The notes: a model not told the origin generated them from the letters alone. A stretch of 64,000 nucleotides of DNA from Chryseobacterium sp. ON_d1 (GCF_006829085.1 NZ_BJTC01000002.1:186001-250000), one strand, 5' to 3'; positions 51,785 through 60,485 are shown, counted from the stretch's first letter. Made by a program: numbers and translations.

Positions 51785-52831
51785 TCATATCTTCTTTGCA
51801 CTCACCAGAACATTCATACCGGAGAGCAGCTTTTCGTTGTCTTTATTGTTGTCCAGGATAATTTTTACCGGAAATCGCTGTTCAATTTTTACAAAATTTC
51901 CAGTGGCATTGTCCGGTTTCACCAATGAAAACTGAGATCCTGAAGCAGGTGAGACAGAAAGTATTTTCCCTTTAAACTCAATATCGGGATAAGCGTCAGC
52001 CGTAATCGTTACTTCCTGGTTCTGATCAATCTGTCCAAGCTGTGTTTCTTTATAATTGGCTATGATCCATTTCTCTTTGCTTACGATCTGTACCAAAGCC
52101 TGACCTTCTTTAATCAATTGTCCTTCCTGAATGGTTTTCTTACCTACCCATCCGTCATAAGGGGCGGTGATTACCGTATAGGAAAGATACAATTTAGCGT
52201 TATTAAGGCTTGCAGAACTTTGCTGAATTTGGCTTTTAACGGGTGCCACTTTAGTCTGCTGTTCATTTGCTCCGGCTCTCACTGCATTTTTTTGCTGTTC
52301 CAGTGCCAGAAGATTGGCTTTTGACTGTTCATAGGAAGCTTTTACATTTTCGAATTCCTGTTCGGTTGCAGCGTCTTCGGCCAGCAGGTTCTTATACCTT
52401 TTATAATCCTGTTCTGTTCTCCATATATCAATTTTGGCAGAAGCAATTTTGGCATCAATAATCTTTGTATCACTTTCTTTAGTATTGACACCGCTTTCAA
52501 TAGTGCTGACCGTAGCTGTATTGGCGTGAAGGCCAGCCTCTGCCATCTGTACCTGATTTACAAACTCCCTGTTGTCTATGACGATTAATGTATCTCCCTT
52601 ATGGACAAACTGGTTTTCATTAAATTGTATCGTTTTGATGAAGCCAGATACCTTACTGGAAACAGGCGTTATATATTGTTCTATCTGTGCGTCATTTGTT
52701 GTAACATTTTTTCTTGAAAAAAGATAAAAGCTGACCATTCCGGTGATTCCGCTGATGATCAGGATCCAGGCCAGTAATGTAATGGACTTGTTGATTCTTT
52801 TTTCCTTTTGTGTCAATTGTTTCTGTGCCAT
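51785..52831 (-). CDS. HlyD/EmrA-type membrane-fusion protein
   Basis: 348 residues. A single N-terminal transmembrane segment (SITLLAWILIISGITGMVSF) anchors it in the inner membrane. The biotinyl-lipoyl-like halves are seen in QYITPVSSKVSGFIKTIQFN and YTVITAPYDGWVGKKTIQEG. Between them is a long coiled-coil hairpin (~residues 85-200). The C-terminal beta-barrel includes VTITADAYPDIEFKGKILS. It bridges the MFS exporter to the TolC channel. It begins 5 bases after the tolC stop, confirming an operon. Confidence 0.94.
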   Translation of the reverse strand: MAQKQLTQKEKRINKSITLLAWILIISGITGMVSFYLFSRKNVTTNDAQIEQYITPVSSKVSGFIKTIQFNENQFVHKGDTLIVIDNREFVNQVQMAEAGLHANTATVSTIESGVNTKESDTKIIDAKIASAKIDIWRTEQDYKRYKNLLAEDAATEQEFENVKASYEQSKANLLALEQQKNAVRAGANEQQTKVAPVKSQIQQSSASLNNAKLYLSYTVITAPYDGWVGKKTIQEGQLIKEGQALVQIVSKEKWIIANYKETQLGQIDQNQEVTITADAYPDIEFKGKILSVSPASGSQFSLVKPDNATGNFVKIEQRFPVKIILDNNKDNEKLLSGMNVLVSAKKI

Positions 52832-52836
52832 AGTTT

Positions 52837-54171
52837 TTATAAGTTTCCAATCGTATATTGGAGTTGATAATATTTTAGTTGTCTGTTAATTTTTACGGAA
52901 ATAAGATTAGATTCAGCTTCCAGATAAGCATTATCAGCGTCTATCAGTTCGGTGATAAGGCTGAGCTTATTGGCATATTTTGTTCTTACAATACGGTAGT
53001 TTTCTTTAGCCTGTTGAATGGCTTCTTCAGCAATTTTAACCTTCTGGTCTGTTTCTTCAAACTTTTTATATGCTTCATAAACATTGTGTCTGATTTTTTC
53101 TTCATTTTCCTCAATCTGAAGTTTAGCAAGATCAATATTTTCCCTGGCTTCCTGCATTTTATACTTATTCTTGTACAGGCTTTCAATAGGATAGGTGAGG
53201 TTTACCCCAATCATTCCCAGACGGTACGCATACGGTTCGGGTGGAAAGAACATCATATTCGGATATTTTAAAAAGTATTCTCCGCCAGCGGTAATTTTGG
53301 GTAAATAATTTGCTTTGGTAATTTTTTGATCGAGCTCCTTCAATGAAAAATTTTTATGGGTGATTTCAACAGATTCGTTTTTGCTCAAAGCGGTTTCTGT
53401 CAATTCATCAACATAGGGAATTGAAGCATTATCTGAAATCAGATCTTCGGTATCAACATGCATTTCCTGGCTCTCCGGAAGTGAAAGAATGGTTTTAAGC
53501 TGATGTTCTGCAATCTGAATATCATTATCCAGTTCAGTCCAGCTCATTGTATGATTGGAAAGCTGCAGTGAAGTTCTTAAAACTTCGTTTACCGTTACAA
53601 CACCATTAGCTTTCAAAGCTTTTACCTGTCTGATGTTGACGGAATCTTCCTTCATTTTATCGTTAATAAGACTCTGCTGTTCTTTTAAATGATGGATTTG
53701 CAGAAAAGCTGTGATGATCTGCATTTTAAGCTGTCTTTCATCAAGATGGGTTTTCAAAACTGAAATTTCAGTATCAATACCTGCCTTTTTTTCCGTATTT
53801 TTTATTTTGCCACCCATGTATACAGGGATAGAAGCAGATAATGTAAAGTCATACATACCATTGATTACATCATACTTGGTAGCTTTATTGAATACGCCGT
53901 TTTGATGCTGAAACAGGTTAGTCACCTGGTTGTAGCTTGTATGAAATTCAATGTCCGGTAGTTTTTCCATTTTGAGATCTTTCTCTTTGGTAACGGACAT
54001 TTCCTGTTTCAGATGACTGATCTGTATATTTTTATTGTTTTTCAAACCAATCTCTACAGCTTGCTGTAAGCCGAGATGCTGGTAATCTATCATCTGTGAT
54101 TGTAAAAAACTGCTCAATAATAAGCACAACGCTATGCACAGATATCTGCATGCGTTAAATATGATATTCAT
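52837..54171 (-). CDS. TolC-family outer-membrane efflux protein
   Basis: 444 residues with a signal peptide (RYLCIALCLLLSSFLQSQ). It has two OEP repeats with helical hairpins: LGLQQAVEIGLKNNKNIQIS in the first and AKLQIEENEEKIRHNVYEAY, then IRTKYANKLSLITELIDADN written as VRTKYANKLSLITELIDADN in the second. The first gene of the tolC-hlyD-MFS operon, divergent from an AraC regulator 136 bases away. It forms a trimeric channel across outer membrane and periplasm. Confidence 0.93.
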   Translation of the reverse strand: MNIIFNACRYLCIALCLLLSSFLQSQMIDYQHLGLQQAVEIGLKNNKNIQISHLKQEMSVTKEKDLKMEKLPDIEFHTSYNQVTNLFQHQNGVFNKATKYDVINGMYDFTLSASIPVYMGGKIKNTEKKAGIDTEISVLKTHLDERQLKMQIITAFLQIHHLKEQQSLINDKMKEDSVNIRQVKALKANGVVTVNEVLRTSLQLSNHTMSWTELDNDIQIAEHQLKTILSLPESQEMHVDTEDLISDNASIPYVDELTETALSKNESVEITHKNFSLKELDQKITKANYLPKITAGGEYFLKYPNMMFFPPEPYAYRLGMIGVNLTYPIESLYKNKYKMQEARENIDLAKLQIEENEEKIRHNVYEAYKKFEETDQKVKIAEEAIQQAKENYRIVRTKYANKLSLITELIDADNAYLEAESNLISVKINRQLKYYQLQYTIGNL

Positions 54172-54212
54172 AAATTAATTAAAGGATTTTTGCTAAAATG
54201 ATTTTGATGCAG

Positions 54213-54220
54213 CAAAGGTA
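54213..54220 (-). promoter_or_regulatory. -7 promoter element (TACCTTTG) for the efflux operon
   Basis: A perfect minus-strand TAnnTTTG, 41 bases before the tolC ATG. No good -33 is present, consistent with dependence on an activator such as the divergent AraC protein. Confidence 0.6.
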
Positions 54221-54240
54221 CGACGACAAGCATAGTACCT
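54216..54240. promoter_or_regulatory. Inverted repeat AGGTAC-N13-GTACCT, candidate operator
   Basis: Six-base arms at 54216-54221 and 54235-54240 overlap the -7 box of the efflux operon in the tolC/araC intergenic region. It could be a regulator site; arms are short. Confidence 0.35.
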
Positions 54241-54307
54241 GATTTGTGAAAACAGAAAAAGATTTGCTCATTTACGCCAATTTGAAAATTCTTCTTATCT
54301 TTATTCA

Positions 54308-55114
54308 ATGAATGACAGCCATTTTAAAGCGGTGGAAGAGGACGATGCAGAGTTTTATGTCTATCACGTCCTTACAGGGAATATAACCACGGAGATTCAT
54401 TATCACAGTTCTGCACAGCTGGTCTATGCAGAAGGGGGTATTGTGCATGTTTTTACAGATCAGAAACACTGGTATCTGCCTGCGAGATGTTTTATGTGGA
54501 TTCCTGCCGGAACACCTCATTATATTTTTTCTACCAGTCCCAAGGTTGATTTATATAACTTTTATTTTAAAAAAGAGGAAAATGAAAGTGGCTTTTTTGA
54601 TGAAATTAATATTTACTCTGTTAATAACCTGCTTCGGGAGATGATTTTTTATACCAAAGACTGGGATGGGAAAATCACAAAAAATGATCATTCTAAATAT
54701 TATTTCCTCAAAGCTCTTAAAGGTGTCTTACAGGAAAAAAAGAATAAGCATCTCTCATTTCCAATACAGCATCCTTTCCCCAAAGATGAAACATTGCTGA
54801 AGATCGCAAGATATATTCATGCTAATCTTGAAAAGCCTCTTACCATAGAATCTACGGCAAAAGAATTCGGAATGAGTACAAGAACCCTTTCAAGGAAATT
54901 TAAAGAAATTCTGGGGATGAACTACGTTCGCTTTCTGCGGGCATTACGAATTACACGCTCTCTTGAACTGATGCTGGAAGGAAAGTATAATATGTATGAA
55001 ATCGCTATGATGGTGGGGTACAACAGCCTGTCGTCTTTCAGTAATATTTTTAAAAAGATAATTGGTGTAGCGCCTACAGAATATCAGCATAAACTGAGAG
55101 GGGATAAATACTGA
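54308..55114 (+). CDS. AraC-family transcriptional regulator
   Basis: 268 residues. The N-terminal cupin-like domain (STEIHYHSSAQLVYAEGGIV in the form TTEIHYHSSAQLVYAEG, WIPAGTPHYIF) senses a ligand. The C-terminal ~100 residues hold two helix-turn-helix motifs: IESTAKEFGMSTRTLSRKFK and YEIAMMVGYNSLSSFSNIFK, closing with GVAPTEYQHKLRG. It is divergent from the tolC-hlyD-MFS operon, so it most likely controls that pump in response to an exporter substrate. Confidence 0.93.
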   Translation: MNDSHFKAVEEDDAEFYVYHVLTGNITTEIHYHSSAQLVYAEGGIVHVFTDQKHWYLPARCFMWIPAGTPHYIFSTSPKVDLYNFYFKKEENESGFFDEINIYSVNNLLREMIFYTKDWDGKITKNDHSKYYFLKALKGVLQEKKNKHLSFPIQHPFPKDETLLKIARYIHANLEKPLTIESTAKEFGMSTRTLSRKFKEILGMNYVRFLRALRITRSLELMLEGKYNMYEIAMMVGYNSLSSFSNIFKKIIGVAPTEYQHKLRGDKY

Positions 55115-55122
55115 GTGGGAGG

Positions 55123-55145
55123 GTTTGAGAGTTTGAGAGTTTGAG
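55123..55145. repeat. Tandem repeat, about three copies of GTTTGAGA
   Basis: 2.9 copies of the 8-mer, starting 9 bases after the AraC stop codon. The unit rotates to AGAGTTTG. Confidence 0.8.
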
Positions 55146-55275
55146 TTTCGTGATTCGGGTTATGGGGCAGCGGGTTTTATAACACCGGATAATACTTCTC
55201 TGCATAACTTTGCTTTTTAGCTAGATAAGGCGAAGAAAAGCTTATGTAACGAGTAATAATAGTTAAGATTTTCTA

Positions 55276-55345
55276 CATTCCCCTTCTCTGAAGGGGTGGA
55301 TTTTTGCTAAGCAAAAAGACGGGGTAGTTAAGAATCTATACATTC
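55276..55345. repeat. Two-hairpin intergenic element
   Basis: CCCCTTC-TCT-GAAGGGG (55280-55296) is followed by TTTTTGC-TAA-GCAAAAA (55301-55317) and GACGGGGTAGTT. The element is bordered by TCTACATTCC and TCTATACATTCC. From memory, close relatives of this double hairpin are common between genes in Flavobacteriia. Confidence 0.7.
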
Positions 55346-55360
55346 CATATCATACAAACA

Positions 55361-55390
55361 AAAAACCACCTCAATCAATTGAAGTGGTCT
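55361..55390 (-). terminator. Terminator after rplI
   Basis: The arms ACCACCTCAA and TTGAAGTGGT with a short loop; on the minus strand a T-run follows, about 30 bases beyond the rplI stop. Confidence 0.85.
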
Positions 55391-55418
55391 TGTATTGTGA
55401 GAAATTCTCAGTCGCTTA

Positions 55419-55916
55419 TTAAGCTTCTTCAGTTTTAGCTTCTTCTTTTTTAGGAGCTGCCTCAACCGGAGCGTCAGAAACGATGTCAAACTCATAGTTG
55501 TACTCAACATTTCTGTGAAGTCTGATAAGAGCTGCGAATTTACCAGTTCTCTTGATCGTGTTACCAGGAATTTTGATGTATTTTTTCTCTACAGAAACAC
55601 CAGCTTTTTCTAAAGCAGCAGATAGATCAGCATTGTTGATAGATCCGAACAGTTTATCACCAGCACCTACTTTTGCAGGAATAGTGATAGAAGTTTTCTT
55701 CAATTGCTCAACTACAGCGTTAGCAGCAGCGATTAATTTAGCTTCTTCTTCTTTTCTAGCTTCTAATGTAGCTTCTAAAGCAGCTTTGTTTTTAGGGGTA
55801 GCTAAAAGAGCAATTCCTTGAGGAATTAAGAAGTTTCTAGCATAACCTGGCTTTACGTTTACTGTATCAAACTCAAGTCCTAAGTTTTCTACGTCTTTTT
55901 TTAGGATAATTTCCAT
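55419..55916 (-). CDS. rplI: Ribosomal protein L9
   Basis: 165 residues from ATG 55916. The open frame extends 14 codons upstream, but L9 starts MEIILKKDVENLG. The N-terminal rRNA-binding domain contains VNVKPGYARNFLIPQGIALL. The central helix is Lys/Ala/Glu rich, and the C-terminal domain includes KLFGSINNADLSAALEKAGV. A charged tail (EAAPKKEEAKTEEA) is longer than in E. coli, as in other Bacteroidetes. It is the third gene of the rpsF-rpsR-rplI operon. Confidence 0.97.
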   Translation of the reverse strand: MEIILKKDVENLGLEFDTVNVKPGYARNFLIPQGIALLATPKNKAALEATLEARKEEEAKLIAAANAVVEQLKKTSITIPAKVGAGDKLFGSINNADLSAALEKAGVSVEKKYIKIPGNTIKRTGKFAALIRLHRNVEYNYEFDIVSDAPVEAAPKKEEAKTEEA

Positions 55917-55984
55917 TGTTGTTGTCCTTTTTAAGATTTTAGAATGATCTAAAATCAAGTTAGAATTATTATTTATTCAGCAAC

Positions 55985-56010
55985 AAAAGAAGAGGTAGCC
56001 CTCTTCTTTT
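55985..56010 (-). terminator. Hairpin between rpsR and rplI (possible attenuator)
   Basis: Perfect 11-base arms AAAAGAAGAGG and CCTCTTCTTTT with a 4-base loop. On the minus strand only four T follow, so it may be a partial terminator that sets the level of rplI relative to rpsR. Confidence 0.5.
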
Positions 56011-56024
56011 ATTTATTTTTTGTC

Positions 56025-56327
56025 TTATTTCAATAAGTCAGCTACGTATGGTAGTAATGCAAGGTGTCTTGCTCTTTTGATAGCAGCAGAAACTTTTCTT
56101 TGGTATTTTAAAGAAGTTCCAGTGTATCTTCTTGGTAAAATTTTACCTTGCTCGTTTACAAACTGTAATAAGAAATCAGCATCTTTGTAGTCAACGTGCT
56201 TAATTCCGTATTTTTTGAATCTACAATATTTCTTTTCAGATTTTGTATTGATATCAAGCGGAGTAAGGAATTTTACTTCTGATTCTCCTCCAGCTGAGGC
56301 TTGTTTAGCCATTTCATCTATTGCCAT
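56025..56327 (-). CDS. rpsR: Ribosomal protein S18
   Basis: 100 residues, slightly longer than E. coli S18 through an N-terminal extension ([20 protein letters not shown]). The core has [38 protein letters not shown] and [17 protein letters not shown]18 binds 16S rRNA with S6 on the 30S platform. It lies 32 bases after rpsF in the operon. The single Cys does not form a zinc site. Confidence 0.97.
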   Translation of the reverse strand: MAIDEMAKQASAGGESEVKFLTPLDINTKSEKKYCRFKKYGIKHVDYKDADFLLQFVNEQGKILPRRYTGTSLKYQRKVSAAIKRARHLALLPYVADLLK

Positions 56328-56359
56328 GTCTTGTCTTTTTTAAAAAATAGGGTTAATAA

Positions 56360-56701
56360 TTAAGCTTTAGCTGCTTTTACTTTAGTTCTTCTAGTTACAG
56401 CATACTCAACAGCATGTTTGTCAAGTTTTGTAGTAAGGTAACGGATTACTCTCTCGTCACGCTTGAATGCTAATTCTAGATCAGCCACTACACTACCTTC
56501 TCCTTTGAATTCGATTAGAGTATAGAACCCGTTCTTTTTCAATTGGATAGGATAAGCTAATTTTTTTAATCCCCAGTTTTCTTTAGCAACGATTTCGCAG
56601 TTCTTTTCTTTGATAAGATCTACATACTTGTTCACTGCTTCCTCTACCTGTGACTCAGATAGAACGGGAGTTAAAATGAAAACAGTTTCGTAATTGTTCA
56701 T
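56360..56701 (-). CDS. rpsF: Ribosomal protein S6
   Basis: 113 residues with [40 protein letters not shown] and [20 protein letters not shown], all typical of S6. It lacks the poly-glutamate tail of E. coli. It is the first gene of rpsF-rpsR-rplI. A consensus promoter lies 35 bases upstream of the start. ssb, often between rpsF and rpsR in other bacteria, is absent here. Confidence 0.97.
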   Translation of the reverse strand: MNNYETVFILTPVLSESQVEEAVNKYVDLIKEKNCEIVAKENWGLKKLAYPIQLKKNGFYTLIEFKGEGSVVADLELAFKRDERVIRYLTTKLDKHAVEYAVTRRTKVKAAKA

Positions 56702-56735
56702 AATGTTAAATGAATTTGTTAATTATTTCGAGGTG

Positions 56736-56766
56736 CAAAATTAGAAAATATATTTCTTATATGCAA
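56736..56766 (-). promoter_or_regulatory. Consensus promoter of the rpsF-rpsR-rplI operon
   Basis: On the minus strand, TTG (56764-56766), a 20-base spacer and TAATTTTG (56736-56743) match the Bacteroidetes -33/-7 promoter exactly. Confidence 0.8.
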
Positions 56767-56818
56767 GAGGATGGATGAAATAGTTGATCACGCCGGGGAG
56801 TATTTATTCTCCTTTGGT

Positions 56819-58189
56819 TCAATTTCTGGTCTCAATTTCATCTTTGGCTCTGACTTCTGTTAAAAAATTTACTTTCAGAACATCATACAAAGAATGCCTG
56901 CTTACCAGGATGGAAGCTATAGAAGATACCATTCCTGCGAGCATAAGATGGAATATCAGTGAATGTCTGTCTGTCATTTCCAGAACGATAATGGCTGAAG
57001 TAAATGGTGCCCTGGTAATTCCTGTGAGAAAGGCCACCATTCCGGCCAGCACTACAACATTCGTTTCGTTGGGAGTCAGGTGAATCGCACCTGAAATCAC
57101 GGAACCTATACTGGCTCCTGCAGTAAGAGCCGGAGCAAAAATTCCACCTGCACCTCCGGAAGTAAAAGAAAGGGCAGGACCAAGCATTCTCAGAATAGGA
57201 ACGTACCAGTCTTCATGTTTGTCTTTGGTAAAAAGAACACGCTCCATAATCTCTTTCCCCGAGCCAAGAATTTCCCTGTTGATGAAATAAGCGATTGAAG
57301 CGATAATTAAAGCACAAATGATCAGGAATATCACATTAGCCTTATCAGTTTTCAGTGTTTTCTTTTTCCAGCTGTTGATTTTGAGCATAGCAACAGAAAG
57401 CTGACTGGCGAGAATACCCGCAACTGCAGCAACAAGTACAATGGGAAACATTACCATTAATGAAACATCATTGGTCTTCGGATATCCCAGGTATAAATAA
57501 GATCCGGCTAAAGTCTGGGCTGTTAAGCCTGCAATAATAACAGCTGTAAATAGAGCGGTTTTAAAATAATTGATATGGGTTTTGGAAAGTTCTTCAACGG
57601 CGAAAACAATTCCCCCCAGCGGAGTGTTGAATGCGGCGGCAAGCCCGGCTGCGGCTCCTGTCATAATCATGTTTTTCTTGGAGATCTTTGGCCACCATTC
57701 GGGAAGATACTCGTTGACTTTTCTGAAAACAGAGCCGGCAATCTGAATGGTAGGTCCTTCACGTCCTACTGCGCCTCCTCCGATGACCAGAATGACTGAA
57801 GACAGAATTTTGAAAAAAATGATCTTAATGCTCAGGAGATTTCTGATCTTCCGGTGTTCTTTCGGATTGGCGAGTTCTACTGCGGCCATTACCTGTGGAA
57901 TACCACTTCCTTTGGCATTGGGAGCAAATTCTTTCACCAGCCACCAGGAAAGCACAAATCCTGTAGGAGCAATAATGAAAATCATCCATGCATGCCAGTC
58001 AAAGATAAAATTCATGAGATGTTCACCCCAGGCAAATACCTGTGCATACATTACGGCAAAAAAACCTGTAATAACAGATCCTATCCAAAAAGGAATAGCC
58101 TGAAGAAGGTTGTGCTTCAGCTGCTCGTTCCGGATATTGTCAAAGGAGTTTTTGATAGATTTCCGTATAAGGATGAAAATTTTCAGCAT
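56819..58189 (-). CDS. CLC-family chloride channel or Cl-/H+ antiporter
   Basis: 456 residues, about ten or more membrane-embedded helices. The three anion-path motifs are GSGIPQ at 94-99, GREGPT at 142-147 with the gating Glu144, and GGIFAPALTAGAS in the second half. VFAVEELSKTH keeps the internal proton-path glutamate position, and the gating Glu is present, so it is more likely a Cl-/H+ exchanger than a passive channel. No C-terminal CBS domain is present. It lies in the inner membrane and may aid acid or osmotic stress survival. Confidence 0.94.
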   Translation of the reverse strand: MLKIFILIRKSIKNSFDNIRNEQLKHNLLQAIPFWIGSVITGFFAVMYAQVFAWGEHLMNFIFDWHAWMIFIIAPTGFVLSWWLVKEFAPNAKGSGIPQVMAAVELANPKEHRKIRNLLSIKIIFFKILSSVILVIGGGAVGREGPTIQIAGSVFRKVNEYLPEWWPKISKKNMIMTGAAAGLAAAFNTPLGGIVFAVEELSKTHINYFKTALFTAVIIAGLTAQTLAGSYLYLGYPKTNDVSLMVMFPIVLVAAVAGILASQLSVAMLKINSWKKKTLKTDKANVIFLIICALIIASIAYFINREILGSGKEIMERVLFTKDKHEDWYVPILRMLGPALSFTSGGAGGIFAPALTAGASIGSVISGAIHLTPNETNVVVLAGMVAFLTGITRAPFTSAIIVLEMTDRHSLIFHLMLAGMVSSIASILVSRHSLYDVLKVNFLTEVRAKDEIETRN

Positions 58190-58230
58190 TTGTCTGTTTT
58201 GAAGGATGAAATTACGGTAAAATTTTGGAA

Positions 58231-58857
58231 TTATATATCGCTCAAAAACTTTAAAATCATTTCAGCGTGTTCGACCGTAAGAATATCAGGTATACCGAAA
58301 CTTAAAATAGAATGTCTGACTTCAATTTTAAAATTTTCATTTGGGAAGGCTTTTATTGTTTCTTTTCTTTTTGGCGTTAAAAAACTCATGGTTTTAAATG
58401 AATCATTTCCCACGACATAAAAATCTTTAAAGTCAGGATCTTTAAAATTGATGGAGAAACTGCTGAAGATTCCTGCAATCTTATCCATTAGTCTTTTCTT
58501 GTTAATGGATATATATCCAAAGTTTTCCTCTAAGTTTTTTAGTCCCCAAAGCTGTATAGTGTCGTATTTGCGATCTAAACGTCCGCCTTTGGAGTTTATT
58601 CCCACTTTACTGACGATAAAAAGATAGAAAGGGTTATTGCTATTATTCATATCCTTCACCAGGTAACAGATGCGTGGAATAAATAACGGATACATATCAA
58701 AAGAGCTGAACTGTTCATAAGGGGACTCTCTGATATCAATGACTGTAATATCATATGATAGAGAAATCAGATCGTAGATTTCAGTAATAAGCTTTTCATC
58801 CTGTTCGGTGAAATCAAAAAACCTTGTGACATCATATTTCCTGTAATCCGGATCCAT
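58231..58857 (-). CDS. Protein of unknown function
   Basis: 208 residues, no signal peptide or membrane span. Contains alternating beta and alpha segments: DITVIDIRESPYEQFSSFDM, MYPLFIPRICYLVKDMN, FYLFIVSKVGINSKGGRL and IQLWGLKNLEENFGYISI. The composition is rich in Asp, Phe and Ile. I do not recognise a family or catalytic motif. It is 41 bases upstream of the CLC gene on the same strand, so co-transcription is possible, but the CLC could have its own promoter. Confidence 0.72.
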   Translation of the reverse strand: MDPDYRKYDVTRFFDFTEQDEKLITEIYDLISLSYDITVIDIRESPYEQFSSFDMYPLFIPRICYLVKDMNNSNNPFYLFIVSKVGINSKGGRLDRKYDTIQLWGLKNLEENFGYISINKKRLMDKIAGIFSSFSINFKDPDFKDFYVVGNDSFKTMSFLTPKRKETIKAFPNENFKIEVRHSILSFGIPDILTVEHAEMILKFLSDI

Positions 58858-59042
58858 TTTCTTGCATATTATTTTTTAAAAATAATGTTAATCAATCTAA
58901 TTTCCAAAAACTTATTATAAAATAAGATTGAATTTAAATAATTATTATTTTGCAATGTAAAGTTAAGTTTTGTTGATAATTTAATAATAATTTTATTTAT
59001 TATCTGTGCTTTTGAGATATTGTACTTAATCAGATAAGTACA

Positions 59043-59072
59043 AAAAAACCTCCGATTAATCGAAGGTTTAGT
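59043..59072 (-). terminator. Terminator after the E2 gene
   Basis: The hairpin AACCTTCGATTAATCGGAGGTT (minus strand, described as arms AACCTTCG and CGGAGGTT) is followed by a run of T, ~45 bases past the stop. Confidence 0.8.
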
Positions 59073-59114
59073 ATTTAAAATCTGCAAAATTACTTATTGC
59101 TGATTACTCTTTAC

Positions 59115-60422
59115 TTATATTTCTGTGTTCAGATCCCAGTTTTCAAGGTAGTCGTGAACATGCTTCAGCATCATTCCTCCCAGAGATCCGTCTACTACTC
59201 TGTGATCATAAGAGTGAGACATGAACATCAGATTTCTGATGGCGATTACATCACCGTCAGCGGTTTCAAGAACTGCCGGTTTTTTAACGATTGCTCCAAT
59301 GGCTAAAATAGCTACCTGGGGCTGAGGAATAATTGGAGTTCCCATCAGGTTTCCGAAGCTTCCCACGTTAGAAATAGTATAGGTTGCACCCTGAGTGTCT
59401 TCTGGTCTTAATTTCTTGTTTCTTGCTCTGTAAGCTAAGTCATTGATTGCTTTAGCAAGACCTGAAAGAGATAACTGGTCTGCATTTTTGATTACAGGAA
59501 CAATAAGATTTCCGTCCGGAAGGGCAGTCGCCATACCAATGTTGATATTTTTCTTTTTGATGATGCTATCACCATTTACAGAAACGTTGATCATTGGGAA
59601 ATCCTGAATTGCTTTCACTACAGCTTTTACAAAAATAGGCATGAAAGTAAGCTTTTCACCTTCGCGTTTTTCGAATGCTGCTTTGTTCTTATTTCTCCAT
59701 TTTACAACGTTGGTAACATCGGTTTCAATGAAAGAAGTTACGTGTGGAGCAATTTGTTTTGCTTTCACCATGTTTTCAGCGATGATCTTTCTCATTCTGT
59801 CCATAGGAATGATCTCATCACCTGCATTTACCGGAACTGTAGCTGCAGGTGCAGATACTGCCGGTTGTGGAGTAGAAACTGCCTGCGCAGGAGCTGCTGG
59901 TTGAGCCGGCTGACTTCCTCTGTTGGCAACATATGCTAATATATCTTCTTTTGTAATTCTTCCTTCCAAACCGCTTCCTTTGATAGATTTCAGTTCAGTT
60001 TCAGAAATATTTTCCTGTTGAGCGATAGATTTTACGAGAGGAGAAAGATAAAGGTCTCCTGAGAATTCTACGTTTGAAGCAGCTGCTGTCTGCAAAGGCT
60101 GTTCAATCGTTTTTAAAGTTTCAGCATCCGGAGCAGCCGCCGGAGTTTCAGTTTTTGCTTCCTCTGAAGCTGTACCTTCTCCTTCAATTTCTAAAATAGC
60201 AATGGCTTCACCTACTTTTGCAACTTCATCTTTTTGCTTTAAAATTTTCACAATTTTCCCCGAAACTGGTGTCGGTACGTCTGAATCTACTTTATCTGTT
60301 GCAATTTCTACTACGGAGTCATCCTCCTTTACGTTATCACCCTCATTGAATAACCAAGTGATAATTGTCGCTTCCATAACACCTTCTCCCATGGAAGGAA
60401 GCAATAATTTGTATTCTGCCAT
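59115..60422 (-). CDS. 2-oxo acid dehydrogenase E2 (branched-chain type dihydrolipoyl acyltransferase)
   Basis: 435 residues. The lipoyl domain has Lys44 in IATDKVDSDVPTP, which (DKVDSD rather than DKATLE) is typical of the branched-chain/generic E2 branch. An Ala-rich linker (QPAQPAAPAQAVSTPQPAVS) joins a peripheral-subunit-binding domain at ~127-165 (YLSPLVKSIAQQENISETEL) and a catalytic domain ending in SHSYDHRVVDGSLGGMML. Acetyl, isobutyryl or other acyl groups are carried to CoA. No E1 or E3 gene is adjacent, so it is an orphan subunit whose partners are elsewhere. Confidence 0.93.
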   Translation of the reverse strand: MAEYKLLLPSMGEGVMEATIITWLFNEGDNVKEDDSVVEIATDKVDSDVPTPVSGKIVKILKQKDEVAKVGEAIAILEIEGEGTASEEAKTETPAAAPDAETLKTIEQPLQTAAASNVEFSGDLYLSPLVKSIAQQENISETELKSIKGSGLEGRITKEDILAYVANRGSQPAQPAAPAQAVSTPQPAVSAPAATVPVNAGDEIIPMDRMRKIIAENMVKAKQIAPHVTSFIETDVTNVVKWRNKNKAAFEKREGEKLTFMPIFVKAVVKAIQDFPMINVSVNGDSIIKKKNINIGMATALPDGNLIVPVIKNADQLSLSGLAKAINDLAYRARNKKLRPEDTQGATYTISNVGSFGNLMGTPIIPQPQVAILAIGAIVKKPAVLETADGDVIAIRNLMFMSHSYDHRVVDGSLGGMMLKHVHDYLENWDLNTEI

Positions 60423-60442
60423 TTTTGATTTTTAGATTTTGA

Positions 60443-60450
60443 CAAATATA
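60443..60450 (-). promoter_or_regulatory. -7 promoter element (TATATTTG) for the E2 gene
   Basis: A perfect minus-strand TAnnTTTG, 20 bases before ATG 60422. The -33 region is T-rich without TTTG. Confidence 0.55.
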
Positions 60451-60485
60451 TAAAAAAAATCGGTTTTTTTAAGAAATATATAATC

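Larger units (their letters stand above)
55115..55418. other. Repeat-rich intergenic region between araC and rplI
   Basis: 304 bases without a gene. It contains the 8-base tandem repeat (55123-55145), a two-hairpin element (55276-55345) and the rplI terminator (55361-55390). The stretch 55146-55270 shows nothing I can name. Confidence 0.6.

Noticed and set aside
55917..55958. Fourteen-codon upstream extension of rplI
   Set aside because: L9 proteins begin MEIILKKDVE; the added residues have no counterpart.
57854..58420. 188-residue plus-strand frame across the CLC gene and its upstream neighbour
   Set aside because: It lies antisense to two better frames and shows no family features.
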